Positions 24,800 through 33,179 of a stretch of DNA of 64,000 nucleotides are shown here, piece after piece (positions within the stretch are counted from its first letter, which is position 1; each line of letters begins with the position of its first letter). Source of the stretch: Gemmatimonadota bacterium (GTDB taxonomy: Bacteria > Gemmatimonadota > Gemmatimonadetes > Gemmatimonadales > GWC2-71-9); NCBI GenBank assembly GCA_003169895.1, contig PNAE01000007.1, positions 655,670-719,669 of the forward strand, in the 5' to 3' direction. Position numbers and translations under genes: made by a program. Under the pieces are notes generated by a model. It was given only the letters and a program-made list of their open reading frames with translations, was not told the DNA's origin and made no database searches.

Positions 24800-27469
24800 T
24801 CAGTCCGGCCCGGCCGACTCCAATTCGTCGCGAATGCGCGCGAGCTCCTGCAACGCCTGGATCGGCGTCATGGTGTCGGGGTTCAGGCCGCGGAGGTGCA
24901 CGGAGAGGGCAACGGCTCGCTTGTCGCTCTCGGTCAGGTCGGCGCTCCCGGGTCTTGGCCCCTCGCCGCTGCGCTCCGCGGCTCGCTCGGGGTCAAAGAG
25001 CGATGGCTGCGACGGGTCGGCCTCGGACGGCGGCGCGCCAGGGACGACACGATGGCCGGTTTCGAGGGTGCCGAGGACATCGCGAGCGCGCTGTACCACG
25101 GCCGGCGGCAGGCCGGCGAGCTCCGCTACGTGGATGCCATAGGAGCGGTCCGTTCCACCCGGCTCCAGGCGATGCAGGAACACGATGCTGCCCGCGGTTT
25201 CACGGACGGCGACGTTGAGGTTGCGCGCGTGCGCGAGTTTTTCGGGGAGCTGCATCAGTTCGTGGTAATGGGTCGCGAACATCGTGCGGCAGCCGACCTG
25301 GTCGTGCAAATGCTCGCTCACGGCCCATGCGATCGCGACGCCGTCGTAGGTGCTGGTGCCCCTGCCGATCTCATCAAGCAGCACCAGCGAGCTTCGGCTG
25401 GCATTGTGCAGGATCGCGCTGGTCTCGCTCATTTCCACCATGAACGTCGACTGGCCGCGCGCCAGGTTGTCGCTCGCGCCCACGCGGGTAAACAGTCGAT
25501 CGACGACGCCAATGCTCGCTCGCGCGGCGGGCACGAAGCAGCCGATCTGCGCCAGCAGGACACAGAGGCCGATCTGCCGCAGGATCGTGCTCTTGCCGGC
25601 CATGTTCGGCCCGGTGACGAGCAGGAGTCGCGCGTTCTCGTCGAAGTGCACGTCATTGGGAACGAAGCGCTCGCGCGGCATCATCCGCTCGATGACCGGG
25701 TGGCGCGACGCCGTGAGCGTCAGCGCGTATCCGGTGTGGACTTCCGGCCGGACGTAGTGCTGGCTTACGGCAACGTCGGCAAACGACGCCAGCACGTCGA
25801 GGCGCGCCAGCAGGCGGGATGTCTCCTGGATGCGTGCGATCTCGCGGCCGACGCGCTCCCGCAGGGCACCGAAGAGCGCGCCCTCGCGGTCAGCGATCTC
25901 GGCTTCCGCCCCGAGGACCCGAACCTCATGGTCCTTCAGCTCGGGCGTCACGTATCGTTCCGCGTTGCTCAACGTCTGCCGACGTTCGTAGTCCGCAGGC
26001 ACCGCCGCCGTGTTACTGTGGGTCACTTCGAGGTAATAACCGAAGACCTTGTTGTAGCCGACCTTGAGCGACTGGATTCCGGTCCGCGCGCGCTCGCGCT
26101 GCTGAATTCCGGCCAGCGCCTGCTTGCCGTTGTCACGCAGGTCGCGCAACTCGTCGAGGGCCGCATCATACGCGGGGGCAATGACGTCGCCGTCGGCGAG
26201 CGCGATAGGCGGGCGCGAAACCAACGAGCGTTCGAGGTCTGCGGCCAGGTCGGCGAGCGGGTCGAAATGACTGGCGGCGTGGGCGAGAAGCGCCGCCGCC
26301 GCCGCGCCGGGAACCGACGACACCGGGCGTGCGGCGAGATCCTCGAGCGCCGCCTGAACCTGGGGCAGGCGGAGGAATGAATCGCGCAGCGCACCCATCT
26401 CGCGCGGATTGGCGCGACCGGCCGCGGCGCGGGCGGCAAGCCGTTCGATGTCGCGCACGCCCTCCAGGGCGGCACGCAGATCGGCGCGCATGCGGGCAGC
26501 CTCGACCATCACATGCACCGCGTCGAGTCTGGCATTGATGCGCTCCGGTGTGCGCAGCGGAGAAACGATCCACTGCCGCAACAAGCGCGCGCCCATCGGC
26601 GTGATGGTGCGGTCGAGTGTTTCGAGGAGCGTGACGCCCTTGGCGCCCGCCCGCAACGGCTCCACCAGCTCGAGATTGCGCCGGGTCATCTCGTCCAGCC
26701 AGCAGAGTTCATCGCTGCGTCGCAGGTACGGGCGGCCGAGGTGCGGCAGGCCCTGGGGTTGGAGTTCGAGGATGTACCGAAGCAGGGCTCCGGCGGCACC
26801 GATGCACGGGCCATCCTCCGGGGCCAGCCCAAGACCGTCGAGCGACGCGATCTGCAGGCGTCGGGTCAGCTCGTCGGTGGCCAGGTCGACATCGAACTCC
26901 CATCGCTCACGACCGGTGCGCATGACGCCGTTGTCGAGCGGCACGTTGGCGTCGTCCGGCAGCACGACTTCGGCGGGCGACAGCCGGCTCAGCGCCTCGG
27001 AAAGGCCGTCGAGCGGAACGGCTTCCAGGATGAACTCGCCAGTTGAAAGGTCAATCGCGGCGAGCCCGACGGAGGCAGCCTGCGGCAGGAGTGCGACCAG
27101 CCAGTTATTGCGCGAACCCGGCGTCCAGTCCTCGTCGAGGAACGCGCCAGGAGTTACGGTTTCGACCACGGCACGCTTGACAATGCCCTTGGCCGCGCGC
27201 GGATCCTCGATCTGCTCGCAGATGGCGACGCGAAATCCTTGCGCGATGAACTGACGCAAGTAGCCGGCGGCGGCCTTCACCGGCACGCCGGCGAGCGGCA
27301 CGCCGTCGCCGCGCGACGTGAGCGTGATATTCAGCGCGCGCGCGGCGGTGTGGGCGTCCTCGTAGAACATCTCGTAGAAATCGCCCATGCGAAAGAACAG
27401 GATGGCGTTGGTGTGGCGCGCCTTGATTTCACGATATTGAGCGAGGAGCGGAGAGACGGATTCGGACAC
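24800..27469 (-). CDS. mutS: DNA mismatch repair protein MutS
   Basis: 889 residues, full length. The mismatch-reading Phe-x-Glu motif is in MGDFYEMFYEDAH. The C-terminal ATPase has Walker A GPNMAGKSTIL, the LVLLDEIGRGTSTYDG Walker B/signature block and THYHEL. The lever and clamp domains lie between. It finds mismatches and recruits repair. The start is GTG 27469; the usual MutS beginning (SPLLAQYREIKARH) follows immediately. It begins 48 bp from the SPOR gene stop, and the gap holds a heptamer array. Confidence 0.98.
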   Translation of the reverse strand: MSESVSPLLAQYREIKARHTNAILFFRMGDFYEMFYEDAHTAARALNITLTSRGDGVPLAGVPVKAAAGYLRQFIAQGFRVAICEQIEDPRAAKGIVKRAVVETVTPGAFLDEDWTPGSRNNWLVALLPQAASVGLAAIDLSTGEFILEAVPLDGLSEALSRLSPAEVVLPDDANVPLDNGVMRTGRERWEFDVDLATDELTRRLQIASLDGLGLAPEDGPCIGAAGALLRYILELQPQGLPHLGRPYLRRSDELCWLDEMTRRNLELVEPLRAGAKGVTLLETLDRTITPMGARLLRQWIVSPLRTPERINARLDAVHVMVEAARMRADLRAALEGVRDIERLAARAAAGRANPREMGALRDSFLRLPQVQAALEDLAARPVSSVPGAAAAALLAHAASHFDPLADLAADLERSLVSRPPIALADGDVIAPAYDAALDELRDLRDNGKQALAGIQQRERARTGIQSLKVGYNKVFGYYLEVTHSNTAAVPADYERRQTLSNAERYVTPELKDHEVRVLGAEAEIADREGALFGALRERVGREIARIQETSRLLARLDVLASFADVAVSQHYVRPEVHTGYALTLTASRHPVIERMMPRERFVPNDVHFDENARLLLVTGPNMAGKSTILRQIGLCVLLAQIGCFVPAARASIGVVDRLFTRVGASDNLARGQSTFMVEMSETSAILHNASRSSLVLLDEIGRGTSTYDGVAIAWAVSEHLHDQVGCRTMFATHYHELMQLPEKLAHARNLNVAVRETAGSIVFLHRLEPGGTDRSYGIHVAELAGLPPAVVQRARDVLGTLETGHRVVPGAPPSEADPSQPSLFDPERAAERSGEGPRPGSADLTESDKRAVALSVHLRGLNPDTMTPIQALQELARIRDELESAGPD

Positions 27470-27482
27470 CCGACAATACTAA

Positions 27483-27503
27483 GAGGTGAGAGGCGGGAGG
27501 TAA
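27483..27503. repeat. Heptamer array (GAGGTGA type)
   Basis: Three units in phase, GAGGTGA, GAGGCGG, GAGGTAA, between the mutS start and the 3' end of the SPOR gene. There is no inverted arm. Confidence 0.7.
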
Positions 27504-27517
27504 GCTGGACGGAAGTG

Positions 27518-28459
27518 TCACGGCGCCCGCGTGACGAACGGCGAACCACCGACAATGGCCTTCAGCCGGGGCAACTGCGCGACAGCCGCGGCTCGCGACG
27601 CGAACGGACCGGCCTGGACCTTGGTGAGGCCCTTCGGCCCCGGCACGATGTACGTCTTCAAGCGGGCGGCCTGGATCTGCTGTGTCAGCCGCCGGATGAC
27701 CGCCTTGTCGCTGATCGCCGCGACCTGGATGCGCCAAGGCGACGCGACGTTGCCGGCCATCGGCTTCGTCGGCGCCGGCGGCGCACCAGGCCGCGCGGTG
27801 GTGTCGGGCGCGGGCCGAGATGGTGGTCCGGCACGCAGCGACTCGGGTACGACGGGGGCGAGCTGGACGCCGTTCCCGACGTTGCAGCGCTGCCGGGCGA
27901 ACTGCAGCTGGTTCCGGAGTTCGAGATCACCGCCAACCGCGGCGATCCCGCGCGTCAGCCAATCGCACGCCAGCTGAAGCTTCCGTTGTTCGAAGGCGGC
28001 GCGGGCGCCCCACAGCGCCGCCGTGGCAATCACAGGCGAGCTCGGATGATCGGTGAACAGGCGGGTGACCCGGGTGACCACGTCATCCATCTGACCCTCG
28101 CCATAGGACAGTTCCGCCAGGCGCAACTGAGCCTTGTCAGCCCACGGCGATGAGGGGTACTCCACCACCACACGCTTGAACCAGGTGCGGGTGTCCTGGC
28201 CGGTATTCGCGACGGCGCCCGCAGTGTACAGCGCCTCGGCAAAGCTGGGGTCGGTGCTCTCGGTCTTGCTGAGGATGCGGGTGATCATCCTGCGGGCGGA
28301 ATCGCCGTAGCCATCCTGCGCAAGTCGAGCGACCTCCTGGAATCTTGGCGCGGTGGGCGCGAGCGAAAGTTGGGCGGCAGCCGGTGAGGTTGCGGTCGAC
28401 AACGTTGCCAGCGCGAGGGCGGCGCCGGCGAGGCAGTTGTGAAGTCGAGCGGAACTCAC
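27518..28459 (-). CDS. Secreted TPR-like protein with C-terminal SPOR domain
   Basis: 313 residues with a signal peptide (LAGAALALATLSTATSPAAA). The middle (about 35-190) is helical and TPR-like (FAEALYTAGAVANTGQDTRTW; WADKAQLRLAELSYGEGQMD). A Pro-rich linker leads to a SPOR domain at about 235-310 (WRIQVAAISDKAVIRRLTQQ; TYIVPGPKGLTKVQAGPFAS), which binds peptidoglycan septal glycans. The protein probably acts at the cell wall. GTG 28459 overlaps the holA stop as GTGA, so the two are coupled. Confidence 0.88.
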   Translation of the reverse strand: MSSARLHNCLAGAALALATLSTATSPAAAQLSLAPTAPRFQEVARLAQDGYGDSARRMITRILSKTESTDPSFAEALYTAGAVANTGQDTRTWFKRVVVEYPSSPWADKAQLRLAELSYGEGQMDDVVTRVTRLFTDHPSSPVIATAALWGARAAFEQRKLQLACDWLTRGIAAVGGDLELRNQLQFARQRCNVGNGVQLAPVVPESLRAGPPSRPAPDTTARPGAPPAPTKPMAGNVASPWRIQVAAISDKAVIRRLTQQIQAARLKTYIVPGPKGLTKVQAGPFASRAAAVAQLPRLKAIVGGSPFVTRAP

Positions 28460-29514
28460 GCGGCCTGTTTCACGCGCGAGGCGCCGAGCACCAGCACGAG
28501 ATCGGTCAGGATGCCGGCTTCATCCGAAATCGTGGTGCTCTTGAGGGCGATGTCGGCGTCGAGGGCCGCCGCCGCCGCCGCCTGCAGCCGCGGCAGCGGC
28601 CAGCGACCGACAACCTGGGCCAACAACTTCGCTGCGGGATCATAGCTGCCCACACTTGGCCGCGCCGTGAACAGCAGCTCGGTCTTGATCCGGGTTGCGA
28701 GTACAGCGTCACGAATCCGGTGCCGCTCCGCGGTCGCACGAGCCCAGCGCAATGCCAGGAGAGACGTGCCAAGTGCGGTGACCAGCTTGACGCCCGACAC
28801 GCCGGGCGATTCGAGCAGCCGGGGGACGAGCATCAATGCCCGCGCCGTGTCGTCCCGGAGGACTGCGTCACGCCAGTCGTCGGCGGTCTCGCCAAACCGG
28901 ATGCCGACCAGGGCGCCGACCGTATCCGCGTCGAGGGGCCCGTCGACCTGGAGTCCGCTGAGCTTCTGCACCTCAGCCGTAAGGACTCCGAGGTCGCCAC
29001 CGGTCGCCCGGATCAGATGCTCGCGTGCCGCCGGCACGACGGCGACGCCGTGAGCGGCGAGCCGATCATCCAGCCACGCTTCGAGTTGATCGCCGGTGGG
29101 CGCGACGCACTCAATGCTGCTGCAGCGCGAAGCGAGGTCGTCATCCGGGTCGTCACCGTTGCCCTGCACCATCACCAGCACGGTCTCGGTCATCGGCCGG
29201 TCGAGGTACTGCACCGCGGGCAACTTCGCCTTGCTCTTCCGCTTCCACACCTCGATGTCACGCAGGACCACCACGCGGCGTTCAGCCATCATCGGAAGCG
29301 TGGCGCAGGCCGCGGGCAGTTCGGCGGGGTCAAGTTGCTGCGCCGAGAACGTATCGAGATTGAAATCACGGGTACCAGGTTCGAGGGCGCGATCGAGAAT
29401 CAGCGTGAGGGCCTCATCCTTGAGAATGCCTTCGCCGCCGTAGATGTAGTACGCCGGTGCCGGGGCGGCAGCCTTGAGCGACTGGGGGAGGCGGCTGAGC
29501 GGGAGACGCGGCAT
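28456..29514 (-). CDS. holA: DNA polymerase III delta subunit
   Basis: 352 residues, the usual HolA size. The N-terminal pattern YYIYGGEGILKDEAL, a LPMMAERRVVVLRDI segment and the C-terminal helical collar domain fit the clamp-loader wrench subunit, which opens the DnaN ring. The Walker A is degenerate, as expected for delta. It is followed by a SPOR-domain gene with a 4-nt overlap. Confidence 0.9.
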   Translation of the reverse strand: MPRLPLSRLPQSLKAAAPAPAYYIYGGEGILKDEALTLILDRALEPGTRDFNLDTFSAQQLDPAELPAACATLPMMAERRVVVLRDIEVWKRKSKAKLPAVQYLDRPMTETVLVMVQGNGDDPDDDLASRCSSIECVAPTGDQLEAWLDDRLAAHGVAVVPAAREHLIRATGGDLGVLTAEVQKLSGLQVDGPLDADTVGALVGIRFGETADDWRDAVLRDDTARALMLVPRLLESPGVSGVKLVTALGTSLLALRWARATAERHRIRDAVLATRIKTELLFTARPSVGSYDPAAKLLAQVVGRWPLPRLQAAAAAALDADIALKSTTISDEAGILTDLVLVLGASRVKQAA

Positions 29515-29533
29515 GGCTGAAAACTACAGGAAA

Positions 29534-29637
29534 CAGGTGAGACGTGAGAGGTAGGACGGGAGAGGCGAGGGGCGAGAGGGGAGAGCAAATAACACCGGCG
29601 CCCCCTTTTTACGTCTTACCTCTTACCTCCACTTCGA
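29534..29637. repeat. Long inverted pair of heptamer arrays
   Basis: The left arm has seven units in phase (29534-29582): CAGGTGA, GACGTGA, GAGGTAG, GACGGGA, GAGGCGA, GGGGCGA, GAGGGGA. The right arm (29610-29637) has TACGTCT, TACCTCT, TACCTCC, ACTTCGA, the complement. The right arm is also the 3' end of the Nudix gene and provides its TAA stop. Confidence 0.9.
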
Positions 29638-30154
29638 CATACAACAAGGCAACGAGCGTCTTGGCGTCGACGATTTCGCCGCGCCGGATCATGGCGCGCG
29701 CTTCGGACCAGCGCAGCGGGTGGACGTCGAGGACTTCGTCGGCCTCGAGGGCGGTGGTTCCGGGCGACAGGTCCGTCGCCATGAAGAGATGGATGACCTC
29801 GTCGGTAAACCCCGGCGTCGTCCAGATCGAGGTGAGCTTGGCCATGCCGGTGCACGTGTAACCGGTCTCCTCCCGCAGCTCACGAGCGGCGGTCGCTGCG
29901 GCCGCTTCATCTCCGTCGCGGCGGCCGGCAGGGATTTCCCAGAGAAAATCCCCGGTGGCATGACGAAACTGGCGGATGAGGAGTACCCGGGGATCAGCGT
30001 CGCACGGGTCGTCGAGAAACGGCACCACTGCGGACGCACCGGGATGCCGCAACATCTCGAGTTCGCCGACGGTGCCATTGGGATAGCGGACCGTGTCGAG
30101 ATCGAGCGATACGATGCGGCCGGAGTAGATGCGCTTGGTGTGCAACAGGGTCAT
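29609..30154 (-). CDS. Nudix hydrolase, ADP-ribose pyrophosphatase-like
   Basis: 181 residues. The Nudix box is complete: GRRDGDE...RELREETGY (G x5 E x7 REUxEExGU). Upstream LLIRQFRHATGDFLWEIPAG is the pattern of the ADP-ribose/NUDT5-type subfamily. It should split ADP-ribose or a related nucleoside diphosphate derivative to AMP plus a sugar phosphate, as a housekeeping function. ATG 30154. The last residues (VEVRGKT) and the stop are encoded by the heptamer repeat, so the native C-terminus may have been replaced by repeat-derived sequence. Confidence 0.92.
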   Translation of the reverse strand: MTLLHTKRIYSGRIVSLDLDTVRYPNGTVGELEMLRHPGASAVVPFLDDPCDADPRVLLIRQFRHATGDFLWEIPAGRRDGDEAAAATAARELREETGYTCTGMAKLTSIWTTPGFTDEVIHLFMATDLSPGTTALEADEVLDVHPLRWSEARAMIRRGEIVDAKTLVALLYVEVEVRGKT

Positions 30155-30161
30155 GACGGAA

Positions 30162-30284
30162 AACGTAAGACGTGAAAGGTGAAACGTGAAACGGAAGGCA
30201 GAAGGCCGTCGAGTCCGGGGGTCCTTCGGCCTCGCTCAGCACGAGGGCCAGCCAACTTCACCTTCACGTTTCACGCGTTCACCT
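30162..30284. repeat. Inverted pair of heptamer arrays around a stem sequence
   Basis: Left arm 30162-30196: AACGTAA, GACGTGA, AAGGTGA, AACGTGA, AACGGAA. Right arm 30257-30284: TTCACCT, TCACGTT, TCACGCG, TTCACCT. Between the arms lies GGTCCTTCGGCCTCGCTCAGCACGAGG-like DNA that is itself hairpin-prone. The right edge carries the TAG stop of the M16 homologue gene. Confidence 0.85.
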
Positions 30285-31767
30285 AATACGTTTGCACCTC
30301 GACCGGGCCGAGGTTGAGTTTCTCGATTCCGGCGCGGATCTTGGCGAGGTCGCCGACAACCACGACAGTCATCCTTGCGGGGTCGAAATAGTCATCGGCG
30401 GCCCGCTGGACCTCGGCGGTCGTGAGGAGCTCGATCTTGGCGTATTCCCGCGAAATGGCCGCGAGCGGGCGACCGAACATCACGCTACTGCTGATCGCGC
30501 CGGCGACCTGTCCGGCGGTCTCGTAGTTGTCGAGCGCGCCGAGGACGATATAGGCCTTGCCGCGCTCGAGCTCGGTCGCGGTTATGGGCTCGGTCTGGAT
30601 GCGCTTGAATTCGCGAAAAAACACGGCAAGGGACGAGTCGGTGACGTTCGTCCGGACCTGGGCGCTCGCGATGAACGCGCCTGGAACCGGCGACCATTCG
30701 AATCGGGAATTGGCGCCATAGGTATAGCCGAGTTGTTCGCGCAGGAAGTCGTTCAGCCGCGAGGAGAATGAACCGCCGAGAATGGTGTTCATCAACTCGA
30801 TCGCCGGGTAATCGGGCGAGGTGCGGCTGGCGCCCGGTGCGCCGATCCAGATAACCGATTGAGCGGCGCCGGGCTTGTCCACGAGGACGACGCGCGTGGA
30901 TGGGTGGGGCGGGGCAGCAATCGTCGCGATCGCAGGCTTCGTGGGCGGATGTACGGGCGCGATCCAATTACCGAAGTGCTTGGTGACCCAGGCCCGCGCT
31001 TCAGCGAGTGTGACGTCTCCGGTGACAATGAAGGTGGCCCGATGCGGATCGATGGCGCTGCTCCAGAGGCGCCGGACCGCAGCTGAATCGAACGTCGCGA
31101 CGCTGGCGGAGTCGCCGACGATTTCACCATGGAATGGATGGCCCGCCGGGAACACATTGCGATAGAACACCTTCGAGGCAACCGACCCGGGGCGATCACG
31201 GGCAGTCAGGAAACCCACCAGCCGGAGATCGCGCAGCCGCTTTACGTCGGCGGACGCGAAGTTCGGCCGCAACGCGACATCGGCCATCAACGACAGAGCG
31301 GGGTCGATTGTGCGCTTGGGCGCCCGCACGCTCACGGTGAAGTTCTCCCAGCTCGCGCCCGCACCAATGCGCGCACCGAGCAGGTCGATCTCTTCGGCGA
31401 GCTGCACCCCGGTGCGCCCGCCGGCACCCTCCATCAATGCTCCCGCTGCGAGTGACGCGAGCCCGGGAGCCACACCCTGCAGACGCGCGCCGCCGTCGAT
31501 GATCAACCGGCCTTCGACGATCGGGACTTCGGCATTGCGGGAGACAAGGAGCGTGATGCCGTTCGGCAATACCGCGCGTTCGACGGCGGGAAGCACCAGA
31601 GTCGGCGCCGGTCCGAGGGTGGGAGCGGTGGTGACCTGGGCGGCGAGCGGGGAAATGCTCGCCGCGAGGAGCAGGATCGCCACGATGACGTCCGTCGACA
31701 TCAGGCGACCTGCGGCCGCGCTTCCGCTCGCCAGGCTCGGGGCAAGCTGCTCAGGATGACGGATCAT
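30283..31767 (-). CDS. M16 peptidase homologue lacking the zinc motif (partner subunit)
   Basis: 494 residues with a signal sequence (VIVAILLLAASISPLAAQ). It has the two-domain M16 fold: N-half ERAVLPNGITLLVSRNAEVP, C-half ELMNTILGGSFSSRLNDFLREQLGYTYGA, the latter with the Arg/Tyr pair (SRL...YTY) typical of the non-catalytic half. At the place of HxxEH the sequence reads LASLAAGALMEGAG, so no zinc can bind. In characterised bacterial pairs one subunit supplies zinc ligands and the other Arg/Tyr. ATG 31767 overlaps the stop of the catalytic partner as ATGA. Confidence 0.92.
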   Translation of the reverse strand: MIRHPEQLAPSLASGSAAAGRLMSTDVIVAILLLAASISPLAAQVTTAPTLGPAPTLVLPAVERAVLPNGITLLVSRNAEVPIVEGRLIIDGGARLQGVAPGLASLAAGALMEGAGGRTGVQLAEEIDLLGARIGAGASWENFTVSVRAPKRTIDPALSLMADVALRPNFASADVKRLRDLRLVGFLTARDRPGSVASKVFYRNVFPAGHPFHGEIVGDSASVATFDSAAVRRLWSSAIDPHRATFIVTGDVTLAEARAWVTKHFGNWIAPVHPPTKPAIATIAAPPHPSTRVVLVDKPGAAQSVIWIGAPGASRTSPDYPAIELMNTILGGSFSSRLNDFLREQLGYTYGANSRFEWSPVPGAFIASAQVRTNVTDSSLAVFFREFKRIQTEPITATELERGKAYIVLGALDNYETAGQVAGAISSSVMFGRPLAAISREYAKIELLTTAEVQRAADDYFDPARMTVVVVGDLAKIRAGIEKLNLGPVEVQTY

Positions 31768-33179
31768 GGCACGACTCTCCGCTGAGCCGCCACGCCGGGT
31801 GTTGCGGCCTTTCCGATCGGGACCACTGAAATGATGGCGCGAGGACCGAGCAGGTACTGGCGCACGACGCGTTGCACGTCGGTCGCGGTCACCGCGCGAA
31901 GCCGGTCGATGTCCTTCTGGAACCCATCCGGATTCCCCGTCTCGATGTAGTACTGATTCAGGCGATTCGCCTTTCCCTGGATTGTCTCCATGCCGCCCAG
32001 GATTCGTGACTCCATGGAGTTCCTGGCCTGCTGCATCTCGCGTTCGGTCGGGCCGTCCTTGGCGAGCCGCTGCAACTCGGCGTCGATCGCGGCCTGCAGC
32101 TCAGGAAGACCGTGGCCCGGACGCGCCCGCGTGAGAATCTCGAAGTAGCCGGCGAGGTGCTCGTCGTTGGCGAAGGCGGAGACCTGACTCGCGCTCTGAT
32201 CGACGTACACCAGCCGCTGTGTCAGGCGAGAATTCTTGGCGCCGGTCAGGATGTACGAAGCCACCTTGAGCGCCTCGTCATCGGGAGCCCACGCGCGCAC
32301 TGACTCGAAGTCGTACGTGAGCTGCGGCACCTGGACCCGGTCTTCGAGGGTGACCATGGTGTCGGCCGCGAGGCGAGGCTGCGACGGTGTGGGATGGGTC
32401 ACGCCCGGTCCGCGCGGAATGGCGCCGAAATACGTGCTGATGAGCTTGAGAACACTGTCTCGACGGACGGCGCCAACGACCGCGATCACGGCATTATCAG
32501 GCGCGTAATAGTGGCGAAAGAAGTCGCGGACGTCTTCCAGCGATGCCGCTGACAGGTCGGCCATCGATCCGATCACCGGCCACGAGTAGGGATGTCCGGG
32601 CGGGAAGAGCATACCGGGTTCGTAGTCCTCGACCAGGCCATATGGCTGGTTCTCAACGCTTTCGCGGCGCTCGTTCTTCACGATGTCGCGCTGGGCGTCA
32701 ACCTTTTTCGCGTCCATTACGGGCAGGAACCAGCCCATGCGGTCGGCGTCGAGCCAGAGCATGAGGGGCAGGGCGTGGACCGGGCCGGCTTCGAAATAGT
32801 CGGTGCGGTCGTTCGCCGTCGACGCGTTGTTATTGGCACCCGCGGCTTCGAGCAGCCGATCGAACTGCGGGTATGGCGCATGCTGCGAACCCATGAACAT
32901 CAGGTGTTCGAATAGGTGGGCCAGTCCGGTGCGGCCGGGTATTTCGTTGGCTGAACCGACGTCGAACCACGTATTTACGGTGACGATCGGCGACGACTGA
33001 TCTTCGTGGATCAGGACCCGGAGGCCGTTAGGCAGGGTGTCGACGGTGACGGGGACGTGAACGACCTGGGCGGGAAGCCGGGACAGGCCTCCGAGCGCCA
33101 GCAGCGCGCCGGCGAGTCGCCATGGTGATCGAATCAAGGTGGATACCCCATAGTGGTCGAGGGTCGAAGGTCGAGTCAC
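31764..33179 (-). CDS. M16 zinc metallopeptidase (catalytic subunit)
   Basis: About 471 residues. The inverted zinc motif HxxEH is intact at HLFEHLMFMGS (H88, E91, H92). The third ligand region VKNERRESVENQPYG and the substrate segment NNASTANDRTDYFE fit M16 proteins, and the C-half ends in the conserved QYLLGPRAIISVVP. A signal peptide region (LAGALLALGGLSRLPAQ) indicates export, probably to the periplasm. GTG 33179 overlaps the RNase gene stop as GTGA; TTG 33137, with GGGG upstream, would give a tidier signal peptide. It forms a pair with the downstream homologue. Confidence 0.92.
   Translation of the reverse strand: MTRPSTLDHYGVSTLIRSPWRLAGALLALGGLSRLPAQVVHVPVTVDTLPNGLRVLIHEDQSSPIVTVNTWFDVGSANEIPGRTGLAHLFEHLMFMGSQHAPYPQFDRLLEAAGANNNASTANDRTDYFEAGPVHALPLMLWLDADRMGWFLPVMDAKKVDAQRDIVKNERRESVENQPYGLVEDYEPGMLFPPGHPYSWPVIGSMADLSAASLEDVRDFFRHYYAPDNAVIAVVGAVRRDSVLKLISTYFGAIPRGPGVTHPTPSQPRLAADTMVTLEDRVQVPQLTYDFESVRAWAPDDEALKVASYILTGAKNSRLTQRLVYVDQSASQVSAFANDEHLAGYFEILTRARPGHGLPELQAAIDAELQRLAKDGPTEREMQQARNSMESRILGGMETIQGKANRLNQYYIETGNPDGFQKDIDRLRAVTATDVQRVVRQYLLGPRAIISVVPIGKAATPGVAAQRRVVP

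Noticed and set aside
24896..26380. 494-codon plus-strand frame over mutS
   Set aside because: Antisense shadow of mutS with no domain or start signal.
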